Positions 25,965 to 34,697 of a DNA stretch of 64,000 bases are shown in pieces. The DNA lies in assembly GCA_963808815.1 (NCBI GenBank), contig CAWEGI010000015.1, positions 372,001 through 436,000 of the forward strand, given 5' to 3'. A program made the translations under genes and the position numbers. The first letter of the stretch is position 1. Every line of letters begins with the position of its first letter. This DNA is from DATBLE01 sp963808815. Lineage in GTDB: Bacteria > Actinomycetota > Thermoleophilia > Gaiellales > Gaiellaceae. The notes beneath the pieces were generated by a model. It was given only the letters and a program-made list of their open reading frames with translations. It was not told the DNA's origin and ran no database searches.

Positions 25965-25998
25965 CAAGCGAGCGCGCGCGACAGCGGCGGCGAGCGTC

Positions 25999-27093
25999 CT
26001 AGAAGAGGCTGTCGGCGCGTGCCGCCTGGTCGGCGGCCACGTGAGCGAGTCCGAGTTCGGTGACGATCCGGCCGCGCGGCGTACGCTGGATGAACCCCAG
26101 CTGGAGCAGGTAGGGCTCGTAGACGTCTTCGATGGTGTCGGGCTCCTCGCCGAGCGAGACCGCCAGTGTGGAGAGCCCGACGGGCCCGCCGGCGAACTTG
26201 TGCACGATCGCCTCGAGCAGCTCGCGGTCCATGCGTTCCAGTCCTTCCTGGTCGACCTCGAGGAGCTCCAGCGCCTCGAAGGCGATCTCGACGGTGACCT
26301 CGCCGGCGTGGCGCACTTCGGCGACGTCGCGGACGCGACGGAGGATCCTGTTGGCCACGCGAGGCGTGCCGCGCGAGCGGCGCGCGATCTCCTCGGCGGC
26401 GACGTCCGAGATCGCGACGCCGAGGATTCCGCCCGACCGCCGCACGATGGTCGCCAGCTCGGCCGGTTCGTAGTACGACAGCCGGAAGGTCATGCCGAAG
26501 CGGTCACGCAGCGGCGTGGTCAGCAGACCGGTGCGCGTGGTCGCGCCGACAAGAGTAAAGGGCGGCAGGTCAAGCGTGAGCGTCCGGGCCGCCGGCCCCT
26601 GGCCGACGACGATGTCCAGCCGGAAGTCTTCGAGCGCCGGATAGAGGATCTCCTCGACCGCGGGGTTGAGCCGGTGGATCTCGTCGATGAACAGCACATC
26701 GCGCGCCTCGAGCGAGGTCAGGATCGCCGCCAGGTCGCCCTTGCGCTCGACCGCCGGTCCCGCGACGGTGCGCAGGCCGGCGCCGAGCTCCTCCCGGACG
26801 ATGTGGGCAAGGCTCGTCTTGCCGAGGCCGGGCGGGCCCACCAGCAGTACGTGATCGAGAGCCTCGTTCCGTGTCTTCGCTGCCGTGAGCGCGACGTCGA
26901 GCTGCTCCTTCAACCGCTCCTGCCCGACGAACTCGTCGAGTCGTCGCGGCCGGAGCGAGCGGTCGAAGTCGTCCTCCTCCTCGCGGAGAACCGGCGCCAG
27001 GAACTGTGGTTCCGCTCCGGCGCCGGCCAAGCCGGCACCTCCGCTCACGGCCGGCTCCGTCGAGCCTACGCCGGCGGTCTCGGTCTCGCTCAC
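25999..27093 (-). CDS. ruvB: Holliday junction helicase RuvB
   Basis: 364 residues. AAA+ motor of the RuvABC complex that drives branch migration. Walker A VGPPGLGKTSLAH, Walker B VLFIDEIHRLN, sensor loop VGATTRTGLLTTPLRDRFG, and a winged-helix C-terminus (FIQRTPRGRIV). It has an extra N-terminal acidic/Gly-rich leader of about 30 residues. GTG 27093 overlaps the ruvA stop as GTGA. Confidence 0.95.
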   Translation of the reverse strand: MSETETAGVGSTEPAVSGGAGLAGAGAEPQFLAPVLREEEDDFDRSLRPRRLDEFVGQERLKEQLDVALTAAKTRNEALDHVLLVGPPGLGKTSLAHIVREELGAGLRTVAGPAVERKGDLAAILTSLEARDVLFIDEIHRLNPAVEEILYPALEDFRLDIVVGQGPAARTLTLDLPPFTLVGATTRTGLLTTPLRDRFGMTFRLSYYEPAELATIVRRSGGILGVAISDVAAEEIARRSRGTPRVANRILRRVRDVAEVRHAGEVTVEIAFEALELLEVDQEGLERMDRELLEAIVHKFAGGPVGLSTLAVSLGEEPDTIEDVYEPYLLQLGFIQRTPRGRIVTELGLAHVAADQAARADSLF

Positions 27094-27656
27094 GCTGCCT
27101 TCTTCAGCGCCACCCGCACGCGTTCCTCCGCGGGGAGCTCGAGGTCGACGCCGGCGAGCGCCTGCTCGGCGTCACCCAACGTGTACCCGAGCTCCACGAG
27201 AGCATCGCGCGCGACCAGGTGCGAATCGGCTCCTCTCGTCTCCGGCACTTCAGCGGCGGCGGCGACTTTCTCCTTCAGCTCGAGCACGACGCGTTGCGCC
27301 GTCTTCTTGCCGATGCCCGGGATCGCCTCGAAGCGCGCGGTGTCCTCGAGCACGATCGCCCGGCGCAGCTCGGTGGGCGCGGAGCCCGAGACGATCGCCA
27401 GCGCGACTTTGGGGCCGATGCCGGACACGGAGAGCAGCTGCTCGAACAGCTCACGCTCGGCCGTCTCCGCGAAACCGTAGAGCTGCAGCGTGTCCTCGCG
27501 CACGTGGGTGTGGATCTCGAGCGCAACCTCGCCCTCGGCGTCCGCCCGGCGAAGCGCGCTCGGCGTGGCGGCGATGAGGTAGCCGACGCCGTTGACGTCG
27601 AGCACGAGCCCGTCCGCGCGACGTGCGACCGGCGTGCCTCGTAGCCGCGCGATCAC
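27090..27656 (-). CDS. ruvA: Holliday junction DNA-binding subunit RuvA
   Basis: 188 residues. Tetrameric junction-binding protein that loads RuvB. N-terminal OB fold (GLVLDVNGVGYLIA), helix-hairpin-helix motifs (LLSVSGIGPKVALAIV, FEAIPGIGKKTAQRVVLEL) and the C-terminal RuvB-binding domain. Coupled to ruvC (GTGA) and ruvB (GTGA). Confidence 0.95.
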   Translation of the reverse strand: MIARLRGTPVARRADGLVLDVNGVGYLIAATPSALRRADAEGEVALEIHTHVREDTLQLYGFAETAERELFEQLLSVSGIGPKVALAIVSGSAPTELRRAIVLEDTARFEAIPGIGKKTAQRVVLELKEKVAAAAEVPETRGADSHLVARDALVELGYTLGDAEQALAGVDLELPAEERVRVALKKAA

Positions 27657-28144
27657 GAGCCGACCGCCTTGAGCAACGGCGGCGCGAGTGCGTGGCAGAT
27701 CGCGACCGCGAGCGCGTCGGACTCGTGCGTCGTCTTGAGGGGCGCGCGCAGCGCGAGGATCGTCCGCACCATGCGTTCGACCTGTCCCTTCTCGGCCCGA
27801 CCGTAGCCGCAGACAGCCTGCTTCACGCGGCTCGGGGCGTACTCAGTGCACTCGACGCCGGCGAGCGCGGAGGCGACGAGCACGACGCCCCGCGCCTGGC
27901 CGACAGAGAGCGCGGTGCGGGCGTCGGCGCCGACGAACGACTCCTCGAGCGCGACGGCATCCGGTGCGTGCTCCTCCACCAAGTCCCGGACGCCCACGAA
28001 GATCGTCCTCAGGCGCAGCTCCGGCCGCTCGCGCGCCGGGGTGTGCCAGCACCCGTGGACTAGGGCCCGGAGGCGTCCGTCGCTTTCGTGGACCATCCCG
28101 TAACCGCACGCTGCCGTCCCTGGATCGATGCCCAGAACTCTCAC
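27653..28144 (-). CDS. ruvC: Holliday junction resolvase RuvC
   Basis: 163 residues. RNase-H-fold nuclease that cuts Holliday junctions. Catalytic acids visible: D7 in LGIDPGTAACGYG, the glutamate in VALEESFVGAD and the aspartate in THESDALAVAICHA. GTG start at 28144. Order ruvC-ruvA-ruvB after yebC is the common bacterial arrangement. Confidence 0.95.
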   Translation of the reverse strand: MRVLGIDPGTAACGYGMVHESDGRLRALVHGCWHTPARERPELRLRTIFVGVRDLVEEHAPDAVALEESFVGADARTALSVGQARGVVLVASALAGVECTEYAPSRVKQAVCGYGRAEKGQVERMVRTILALRAPLKTTHESDALAVAICHALAPPLLKAVGS

Positions 28145-28187
28145 GGGATGAGGTTAGGCACCCGACCGGACGTTCCTTCGGGCGAGA

Positions 28188-28215
28188 GCGGTGACAGGCT
28201 CGAGCCTGTCACCGC
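28188..28215. terminator. Perfect palindrome between yebC and ruvC, GACAGGCT family
   Basis: 28-bp uninterrupted palindrome built on GACAGGCTC/GAGCCTGTC with GCGGT/ACCGC ends. Shares its core with the glpX hairpin at 4419. Mirror at 42504-42531. Confidence 0.65.
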
Positions 28216-28239
28216 AGTTCGAGTTGCGCTACCGCCGGG

Positions 28240-28995
28240 CTAGACGGCCACTGCTTCCAGCACGCGCTCCGGGATGTCGAAGTTGGCGTAGACGTCCTGG
28301 ACGTCGTCGTTCTCCTCCAGCCCGTCGATCAGCTTCAGCACCTTTCGCGCGACGGCCTCGTCCTCGACCGCGACAGTCGTCTTCGGGAGCATCGTCACCT
28401 CGGCGTCGGTGACCGCGATGCCGGCCGCCTCCAGCCCCGCGCGCACGGCTTGCAGGTCCTCCGGCGCGCACGTGACCTCGAATGACGAGCCCTCGTCGGC
28501 CACGTCCTCGGCGCCGGCATCGGCAGCCGCGAGCGTCAGCTCGTCCTCGTCGGTCGAGTCCCGGTCGACGAGGACGACGCCCTTTCGCTCGAACAGCCAC
28601 GCGACTGCGCCCGATTCCGCCAGGTTCCCGTCGTGGCGGGCGAAGATGTGCCGGACGTCGCCGGCGGTGCGGTTGCGGTTGTCGGTGAGCACGTCGACAT
28701 AGACGGCCACGCCCCCGGGGCCGTAGCCTTCGTACGAGATCTGCTCGTAAGCGGCCGCGTCCGCACCGGTGCCGCTGCCCCGCGCGATCGCCCGCTCGAT
28801 GTTGTCCTTCGGCATCGATGCGGCGCGCGCCTTCTCGATCGCGTTCTGGAGCGCGAGGTTCGAGGCCGGGTCGGGCCCGCCGTCCTTCGCCGCGACGATC
28901 AGCGCCCGGGTCAGCTTCGTGAAGAGCTGCCCCCGCTTGGCGTCGGCCGCACCCTTCTTGTGCTTGATCGACGACCACTTGCTGTGCCCGGACAT
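28240..28995 (-). CDS. yebC: YebC/PmpR-family translation or transcription regulator
   Basis: 251 residues, start MSGHSKWSSIKHKKGAADAK at 28995. The family includes DNA-binding regulators and proteins that help ribosomes through proline stretches. Central YEGYGPGGVAVYVDVLTDNR is diagnostic. Upstream of ruvC, as usual. The protein is the same in both arms. Confidence 0.93.
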   Translation of the reverse strand: MSGHSKWSSIKHKKGAADAKRGQLFTKLTRALIVAAKDGGPDPASNLALQNAIEKARAASMPKDNIERAIARGSGTGADAAAYEQISYEGYGPGGVAVYVDVLTDNRNRTAGDVRHIFARHDGNLAESGAVAWLFERKGVVLVDRDSTDEDELTLAAADAGAEDVADEGSSFEVTCAPEDLQAVRAGLEAAGIAVTDAEVTMLPKTTVAVEDEAVARKVLKLIDGLEENDDVQDVYANFDIPERVLEAVAV

Positions 28996-29017
28996 CGACG
29001 CGAATTCTACGGGGCCG

Positions 29018-30271
29018 TCATTCCAGCCGGTCCGCGAGATCGGGGCGGCAGCCGTGCGCCGCCCAGCCCGCGGCATTGCCGTCGTAGAGCCGGTCGCGGA
29101 TGGTCGGGTCGGCCCCGAGCTCGAGCAGGAGGTCGACCGCGGCCTCCTGCCCGGACTGCGCGGCCAGGTGGAGCGGCGGTACGCCCTCGCCGTGCGTCGG
29201 GCCGCCGAACGTGCCCAGGCCGTTCGGGTCGGCACCGAGCTCGACCAGGCGGCGGATTGTCGCTACCCGCCCGTTCGCAGCAGCCCATGCGAGCGGTGTG
29301 CCGCGATAGGGATCCGCCTCGACGTCCGAGCCGAGCTCGACGAGCCGATCGATCGCCTCGACCCGGTCGGCCTTGGCCGCCCAGACGAGCGCCTCGTCCA
29401 GGATCTCCTGCCGGTCGTCGGATGGCTGCCAGGCCGGAAAGCCGCCGTGAGGACGGTAGAACGCCCGATGCGCACCTGCGGCCGGCGTCCCCGCCAGCTC
29501 GTCGATCAGGTCTACCCGGCCGAGGCCCGAGGCGACGCGCAGATTCCGCGGCTCGACCCCGAGCAGGTCGACCACCTCGCGGTGCCCCCAGAAGAGCGCC
29601 GCAACGAGCGCCGTGCCGCCGTCGCCGCGTGCCGAGAGGTCGGTGCGCGCGCCGGCCGCGAGCACGAGCGTCGCCAGCGTGCGGTCGTTCGAGTACCCCG
29701 CCGAGTGGAGCTTCGTCCAGCCGTAGTCGTTGCCGCGGTTGACGTCCGCCCCACGCTCGAGCAACAGCTTCACGCTCTCCAGGTCGCCGGCCATCCCGAG
29801 CAGGTCGTTGCCGTTCGTTCCGCGCGTCCGAACGAGCTCGGGATGCTCCTCGAGCAGCCCGGCCAGCCGCTCGCGCTCGCCATCCTCGACCGCGCGATAG
29901 GCGAGCATGAACGGCGTCGCCGGCTCCTCCCCGCTCGCGAGCGCAGTGACGTGCCGCGTCAGCCCGGCCCAGCTCGAGTACCCGTGTCGTTGCGCGAGAT
30001 CCCGGCGCGCCGACGCGAGCGGGACGCCGTCGACGGTGGCGATGCCTTCTGCGCGACCCTCGTAGTACTCGAGGTCGGTGCGGAACGGTTGCTCGGCGAG
30101 CTCGTGGACGAGCGCCGGCCAGCTGGCGAAGCCCTGCTCGCGCGCGAGCACGGTCTGGGCGCTCGCGAGCTTCACCGGCAGGTCGCCGATCCGCGCGAGC
30201 GCCTCCGGATCGCCTGTCCGCGCTGCCCCGGCGAGCTCCTTCGCCTGCTTGCGAAGCTGTTCCAGGTTCAT
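29018..30271 (-). CDS. Ankyrin-repeat protein (left-arm copy, intact)
   Basis: 417 residues. The N-terminal third has two copies of a short motif (LAREQGFASWPALVHEL and LAQRHGYSSWAGLTRHV); from about 120 on there are ankyrin repeats: LLGMAGDLESVKLLLERGAD, TPLAWAAANGRVATIRRLVE, PPLHLAAQSGQEAAVDLLLE. Probably a soluble scaffold or inhibitor with unknown partner. Preceded by GGAGGAGG. It differs from the right-arm copy at many residues (for example GERERLAGLLEEH versus GERDRLAELLDEH), more than any neighbour. Confidence 0.85.
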   Translation of the reverse strand: MNLEQLRKQAKELAGAARTGDPEALARIGDLPVKLASAQTVLAREQGFASWPALVHELAEQPFRTDLEYYEGRAEGIATVDGVPLASARRDLAQRHGYSSWAGLTRHVTALASGEEPATPFMLAYRAVEDGERERLAGLLEEHPELVRTRGTNGNDLLGMAGDLESVKLLLERGADVNRGNDYGWTKLHSAGYSNDRTLATLVLAAGARTDLSARGDGGTALVAALFWGHREVVDLLGVEPRNLRVASGLGRVDLIDELAGTPAAGAHRAFYRPHGGFPAWQPSDDRQEILDEALVWAAKADRVEAIDRLVELGSDVEADPYRGTPLAWAAANGRVATIRRLVELGADPNGLGTFGGPTHGEGVPPLHLAAQSGQEAAVDLLLELGADPTIRDRLYDGNAAGWAAHGCRPDLADRLE

Positions 30272-30407
30272 GTCGACCTCCTCCCGTGAGGCCCGTGTCC
30301 GCGGCGGGCGGGGAAAGAGATCGATTCGTCGCTGCGGTGCTACCCGGAGGTGGGCTCAGCCCTTCCCGCGGACCGGTTGCGCCCTCGCGCGCGGGTCCGA
30401 TCCTAGC

Positions 30408-31310
30408 TCAGACGGTCTGGGCCGGCTCCGGACCGCGCCGCCAGAGCAGCAGCCCGACGAAGACCAGGAAGAGGCCGAGGCAGAGGAAGGCGACCGGGCC
30501 GGCCCACGACGCCGGACCGCTGGGAGGTTCTTCACCGAAAACGGCGTTGCCCGCCCTCAGGCCGAGGTCTCCTCCGATCGAGTAGTGCCACGTGGCGCCG
30601 ATGAGCCCGATCGTGCCGAGCACCGCATAGCTCGAGCGCCTGATCCCGGCGCCGACGGCCATGAAGACGAGCCCGACGGCGATGATCAGTGCCCACTGGA
30701 AGTCGGACGAATGCCACCAGTAGAGGAGCGCGCCGCCGATCGTCAGCCCGGCGACGACGTGCACCCAGAAGCCGTACGGCCGCGTGTCGCCGCCGTCGTT
30801 GGCCAGCCCCATCACGAACAGGAAGAGCCCGACGAACAGCGTCACCCAGGCGCTCCAGTTGCCGCCGCTCGACACCAGGTCGGTGACGAAGTACCAGCCG
30901 AGCCCGGCGAGCACGAGCGTGAACAAGGGGAACTTGAAGATGCCGAGGTCGACGAACGCGGCGATCAGGACGAGCAGCTGGAGGGCGAGGATGCCGACGT
31001 GGAACCCGCCGAGCGGCTTGTCGTGGGGCAACCAGCCGAACCAGGAGAAGAACGCCCCGATCATCAGCGCGAACAACCCGAGGCCGACGAACCCGAAGAG
31101 GCCGGCGAGCACGCGGTGACCGCGACCGAGCAGCGCGAACGCGAGCACTTCCGCGAGCGCCCAGAAGAGCACCGACCAGCCGGCGAACGCCCCCTGTCCG
31201 TGGTCGTCCGAGATCACCCCGAGCCACGCGACCGCCGCGATCAAGGCGGTCAGTGCGCCGCCGTACGCCAGGAACGACCCGGTCATCCAGCCGGTGCGAG
31301 CGACGTTCAC
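30408..31310 (-). CDS. Multi-pass membrane protein of unknown function
   Basis: 300 residues with about ten hydrophobic segments in close succession (TGSFLAYGGALTALIAAVAW, ALAEVLAFALLGRGHRVLAG, LALQLLVLIAAFVDLGIFKF and so on). No transport motif recognised. Divergent from the AIR-synthase-like gene. Four substitutions from the right-arm copy, all conservative for a membrane protein except G/L at one site. Confidence 0.7.
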   Translation of the reverse strand: MNVARTGWMTGSFLAYGGALTALIAAVAWLGVISDDHGQGAFAGWSVLFWALAEVLAFALLGRGHRVLAGLFGFVGLGLFALMIGAFFSWFGWLPHDKPLGGFHVGILALQLLVLIAAFVDLGIFKFPLFTLVLAGLGWYFVTDLVSSGGNWSAWVTLFVGLFLFVMGLANDGGDTRPYGFWVHVVAGLTIGGALLYWWHSSDFQWALIIAVGLVFMAVGAGIRRSSYAVLGTIGLIGATWHYSIGGDLGLRAGNAVFGEEPPSGPASWAGPVAFLCLGLFLVFVGLLLWRRGPEPAQTV

Positions 31311-31374
31311 GCGCTGAGCATGAGCCCGTCTCCGGACGGAGCTTGGACAGGGGCTGCGGCTCTAAGCTAGACCG

Positions 31375-32406
31375 ATGGCCGAGAGGGACGCCCGTCTGCC
31401 GGTGGGCAAGCTGCCGGCCGAGCTGCTCGGACGCTTGATTGCCTCGTACGGCTCGATCGATCCGACCGTCGTCGTCGGCCCCGGCGTCGGTGGCGACGCG
31501 GCGGCCATCGACCTGGGCGCCACGACGCTGGTCGTCAAGTCCGATCCGATCACCTTCGCGAGCGAAAGTCCTGCGCAGTACCTCGTCGACGTCAACGCCA
31601 ACGATCTCGCCTGCCTTGGTGCGAAGCCACGCTGGATGATGGTGACCGCGCTCCTGCCCCCCGGAACGACGGAGGGTGAGGTCGAAGCCCACTTCCGGGA
31701 GTTGCGCGATGCCTGCGTCGACCGCGGTGTCTCGCTCGTCGGCGGCCACACGGAAGTCACGACGGCGGTCAGCCGAACGATCCTTATCGGCGTCCTGCTC
31801 GGCGAGGCGCGTGGCGGCGCACTCTTGCGCCCGGGCGGCGCCCGCCCGGGGGACGTGCTTCTGCTGACGAAGGCGATAGCGATCGAAGGAACCGCCTTGC
31901 TCGCCCGCGAGCTCGCCGACCGGATGCGGGGCGTCCTCGATCCCGCAGTCGTCGAACGCGCTGCGAGCCTCCTGGCCGAACCCGGCATCTCCGTCGTCCC
32001 GGAGGCGATGGCCGTCCTCGACGCCGGAGGGGTATCCGCGCTGCACGATCCCACCGAGGGCGGTCTGGCGACCGGTGTCCGCGAGCTCGCGCTCGCCGCC
32101 GACTGCGGCGCGACGGTGGAACGCGAGGCCGTGCCGGTCCTGCCGGAGACAGAGGCGATTGCGGGCGCGCTCGATCTCGATCCGCTGGGGATGCTCGCCT
32201 CCGGCAGCCTTCTCATCGCGGCCGCCCCCGAAGCAGCCGACCGACTGATCTCCGCCGGGCACGGAATCGGTGTCCGGCTGACCAGGATCGGCGAGGTGAC
32301 GCCGTGGGCAGGCCGTTTCATGCTTCGCACGGCCGGAGTCGAGCGGGAGCTGCCGCTCTACGAGACCGACGAGATCGGGCGCGCGATGACCCGGCGGACG
32401 CCCTAG
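31375..32406 (+). CDS. AIR synthase-related protein (HypE/ThiL/SelD superfamily)
   Basis: 343 residues. ATP-binding fold shared by PurM, HypE, SelD and ThiL. Seen: GPGVGGDAAAIDLG (N-terminal Gly/Asp loop), VDVNANDLACLGAKPRWMMV, VSLVGGHTEVT (GGxT/E metal-phosphate loop) and HDPTEGGLATGVREL. This set is closest to HypE-like AIR synthase-related proteins; no hydrogenase genes are nearby, so the substrate is open. Convergent with, and overlapping by four bases, the hydrolase gene. The protein is identical in both arms. Confidence 0.8.
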   Translation: MAERDARLPVGKLPAELLGRLIASYGSIDPTVVVGPGVGGDAAAIDLGATTLVVKSDPITFASESPAQYLVDVNANDLACLGAKPRWMMVTALLPPGTTEGEVEAHFRELRDACVDRGVSLVGGHTEVTTAVSRTILIGVLLGEARGGALLRPGGARPGDVLLLTKAIAIEGTALLARELADRMRGVLDPAVVERAASLLAEPGISVVPEAMAVLDAGGVSALHDPTEGGLATGVRELALAADCGATVEREAVPVLPETEAIAGALDLDPLGMLASGSLLIAAAPEAADRLISAGHGIGVRLTRIGEVTPWAGRFMLRTAGVERELPLYETDEIGRAMTRRTP

Positions 32407-33251
32407 CTCATCAGGAACGCGGCCACTTCGTCGCGAAACCCGTTACGCGCCTCGACGAAGATGAAGTGGCCGCAGCCCGGCAGCACCACGGTCGTCTGAT
32501 CGCGAATGCCCGCGAAGTCGGCCGCACAGACCGGCCCGGTGATGAAGTCGTCCTCGCCGGTGATCACGAGCGTCGGCGCGGTGATCGCCGGGAGGTCGGA
32601 GCGCAGATCGAAGGTGGTGAAGACCTCGTTGTTGAAGAGGAGCAACGCATCGGCGACGGGAACCTCGCCGCGGAGCGTCTCGAGGTATGCCCGCTCGGCG
32701 TCGCCGTAGCGGGCGAAGTAGAACGGGAACTCGCGGATGGCCAGCTCGCCGAGCTCCTCGTCGGTCTCGAAGCGGCCCGCCTGCTCGTCCTCGAGGGCCT
32801 CACGTGCGTCGGCGTACCACGGCTCGGCGGCCTTCTCGTCCATGGCCGCCTCCATCACGGCCTCCTGCTCGGCCGCGAAGCGGGCGAGCGTGCTGGCCAG
32901 GACGAGCCGCTCGACCCGGTCCGGATGGGCGGCCGCGTACGCGGCGGCGACCACGCCGCCGTGCGAGTGGCCGAGGAGGAGCATTCGCTCCAGCCCCAGG
33001 TGTGCTCGCAGCTCGTCGAGGTCGGAGACGTAGTCAGCGGTCTGGTACGCGCGGGTGTCGGCGGGGTGGTCGGAGCCCTCGCTCCCGCGCGGGTTGAGCA
33101 TGACCAGCGTGAACGCCGAGCCGAGGCCGGCCAGGTCGCCGAAGTAGCGCGCCGAGAAGCCCGGGCCGCCGGGGTGGCAGACGAGCACCGGCCCCTCCCC
33201 CTCGCGGCGGTACGAGAGCGTGCGGCTGTCGGCCGTGCGGAACGACTCCAC
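32403..33251 (-). CDS. Alpha/beta hydrolase, proline iminopeptidase-like
   Basis: 282 residues. Nucleophile elbow LLLGHSHGGVVAAAYA, acid in VITGEDDFITG, histidine in LPGCGHFIFVE; the oxyanion strand CHPGGPGFSARYF (HGGPG-type) points to the proline iminopeptidase group. Probably cytoplasmic. Differs from the right-arm copy at two residues (S9/G, N/D near the C-terminus). Confidence 0.85.
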   Translation of the reverse strand: MESFRTADSRTLSYRREGEGPVLVCHPGGPGFSARYFGDLAGLGSAFTLVMLNPRGSEGSDHPADTRAYQTADYVSDLDELRAHLGLERMLLLGHSHGGVVAAAYAAAHPDRVERLVLASTLARFAAEQEAVMEAAMDEKAAEPWYADAREALEDEQAGRFETDEELGELAIREFPFYFARYGDAERAYLETLRGEVPVADALLLFNNEVFTTFDLRSDLPAITAPTLVITGEDDFITGPVCAADFAGIRDQTTVVLPGCGHFIFVEARNGFRDEVAAFLMS

Positions 33252-33268
33252 GCGGCGAGGCTAGTCGA

Positions 33269-33994
33269 TCACTCGCCGACGCCGGGCTCGATCAGACCTG
33301 TCTCCTCAGGCCCAGGCGCCTCGACCGGCTGACGGAGGAAGAGGTACTCGTAGAGCAGCGCCGCGATCACGCCGCCGGCGAACGGACCGACGTAGTAGAT
33401 CCAGCTGTAGCTCTCCCAGGCGTTGTAGACGAGCTCCGGCCCGAAGGCGCGCGCAGGGTTGATCGCAGCGCCGGTCAGAGGCCCGCCGGTGAGGATGTCC
33501 ATCGTGATCACGAGTCCGATCCCGAAGCCGGCGACGGCCTTGAAGGCGCCCCGCTCGTCCACGGCCGTGGCGAATACGGCCACGACGAGGAAGACCGTCA
33601 GGATCGCCTCCATCGCCACCCCCGCGCCGCTCCCGACGGAGGGATGCAGGAGAGGAGCTCCGAGCCGGGCGGGAGCGATCGCCTCCTTCGGGAAGATCCA
33701 CCACAGCAGCAGCGACGCAACCACCGCGCCGGCGAACTGCATCAGCCAGTAGATGCACGCCAGCGGTGTGGCGATGCGGCGGGTGGCGACAAACCCGAGT
33801 GTGATCGCCGGGTTGAAGTGGCCGCCGGAGATGTGCGCGAACGCCGTGACCATCACCGCGATCGCGAGCCCCTGCGCGACTGCGACGCCGATCAGCCCTC
33901 CGGAGCCGACCATGATCGCCCCGCCTGCGACGAAGACCAGCGTGAAGGTGCCGATGAACTCGGCCGTGCCACGGCGGAGGTGGTCACCTTCCAC
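33269..33994 (-). CDS. Aquaporin/MIP-family channel
   Basis: 241 residues, six membrane helices and both half-helix motifs: HFNPAITLGF and AINPARAFGPEL. Full length for a bacterial aquaporin; a short intracellular tail follows. Start GTG 33994. Selectivity (water or glycerol) cannot be read with confidence. Identical in both arms. Confidence 0.92.
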   Translation of the reverse strand: MEGDHLRRGTAEFIGTFTLVFVAGGAIMVGSGGLIGVAVAQGLAIAVMVTAFAHISGGHFNPAITLGFVATRRIATPLACIYWLMQFAGAVVASLLLWWIFPKEAIAPARLGAPLLHPSVGSGAGVAMEAILTVFLVVAVFATAVDERGAFKAVAGFGIGLVITMDILTGGPLTGAAINPARAFGPELVYNAWESYSWIYYVGPFAGGVIAALLYEYLFLRQPVEAPGPEETGLIEPGVGE

Positions 33995-34388
33995 GCGGGC
34001 GGGACGCTAGAGAGGCGGCCGGACGGAACATGCCGGCCGAAAACCGGACCAAGAATTCGCCGAGCCGGTGGCGCTTTCGTCCGCCTAGCCGACCGACCTT
34101 CCGCTTCCGCGTACTGCCGCCCGGCTGGGCCTCGACCTAATAGCGCTCCGTGCTCGGCGCAAGCGGAAACCTAGAGCCTCCGGGCCGGTCGTGCAAGGGG
34201 CCGCGCGACGGTTTTTCGTGCAAATTGCGAGGCGTTCTGTCAGGTCGAATTCGGCCGTCGCGTCGTTCTCTTCTCCGCGCGTTTCGTTGTCATCCGAGGA
34301 GTGACGCGGTGGCGCTGGGACGGCGCGCAGACCGCGCCGGCGGCGGCCTGGCCCGGAGCGCGGGCCTCGCGTTACGCTGCGTGACGCG
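33995..34388. other. No gene seen (mirrored at 36330-36723)
   Basis: About 390 bp between the aquaporin and the tRNA region. Only short composition-driven frames. The mirror copy is almost identical, including TTTTTCGTGCAAATTGCGAG, but the left side has small indels. Confidence 0.4.
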
Positions 34389-34460
34389 GGGCCCGTAGCT
34401 CAGCTGGTCAGAGCAGCGGACTCATAATGAGTCGGTGCCGGTTGGTGGGAGGTTGGTGGA
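34389..34460 (+). tRNA. Degenerate tRNA 5' half (CAT anticodon region)
   Basis: Begins GGGCCCGTAGCTCAGCTGGT, a normal acceptor strand and D-arm, through GCGGACTCATAA. From there it departs from any tRNA: the 3' anticodon strand that should pair with GCGGA is replaced by TGAGT, making a GACTCAT/ATGAGTC palindrome, and no T-arm or CGGGCCC strand follows. I read it as a tRNA half left by a recombination or integration event. Mirror at 36258-36329. Confidence 0.45.
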
Positions 34461-34472
34461 TGTTGGTGCGGA

Positions 34473-34544
34473 GGGCCTGTAGCTCAGTTGGTCAGAGCGG
34501 GCGACTATAATCGTCAGGTCCCTGGTTCGAGTCCAGGCAGGCCC
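34473..34544 (+). tRNA. tRNA-Ile2(CAT), left-arm copy with a one-base deletion
   Basis: GGGCCTG acceptor, D-arm GCTCAGTTGGTCAGAGC, T-arm CCTGGTTCGAGTCCAGG and CAGGCCC are all present. The anticodon loop reads ACTATAATCG instead of ACTCATAATCG in the mirror copy, so the C of CAT is missing. As written it cannot work; a sequencing deletion is the likely cause. Confidence 0.8.
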
Positions 34545-34697
34545 ACTCCTCGCTTGGTCGCCGTCGCTCACTCGATGTACGCTGGGCGACAGTGAAGTTG
34601 CCCCTTCGGGCGGTCTGCATCCACAGGTCGAGGACGGCTGCCGCAGGGGGCCGTCTCTGGTTTCCGGGCCTTGTCCTTGACATGCCGGTCTGAGAGA

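Noticed and set aside
34473..34544. Calling the CAT tRNA a methionine tRNA
   Set aside because: The ACTCATAATCG anticodon arm and GGGCCTG acceptor fit tRNA-Ile2 better than initiator or elongator tRNA-Met.
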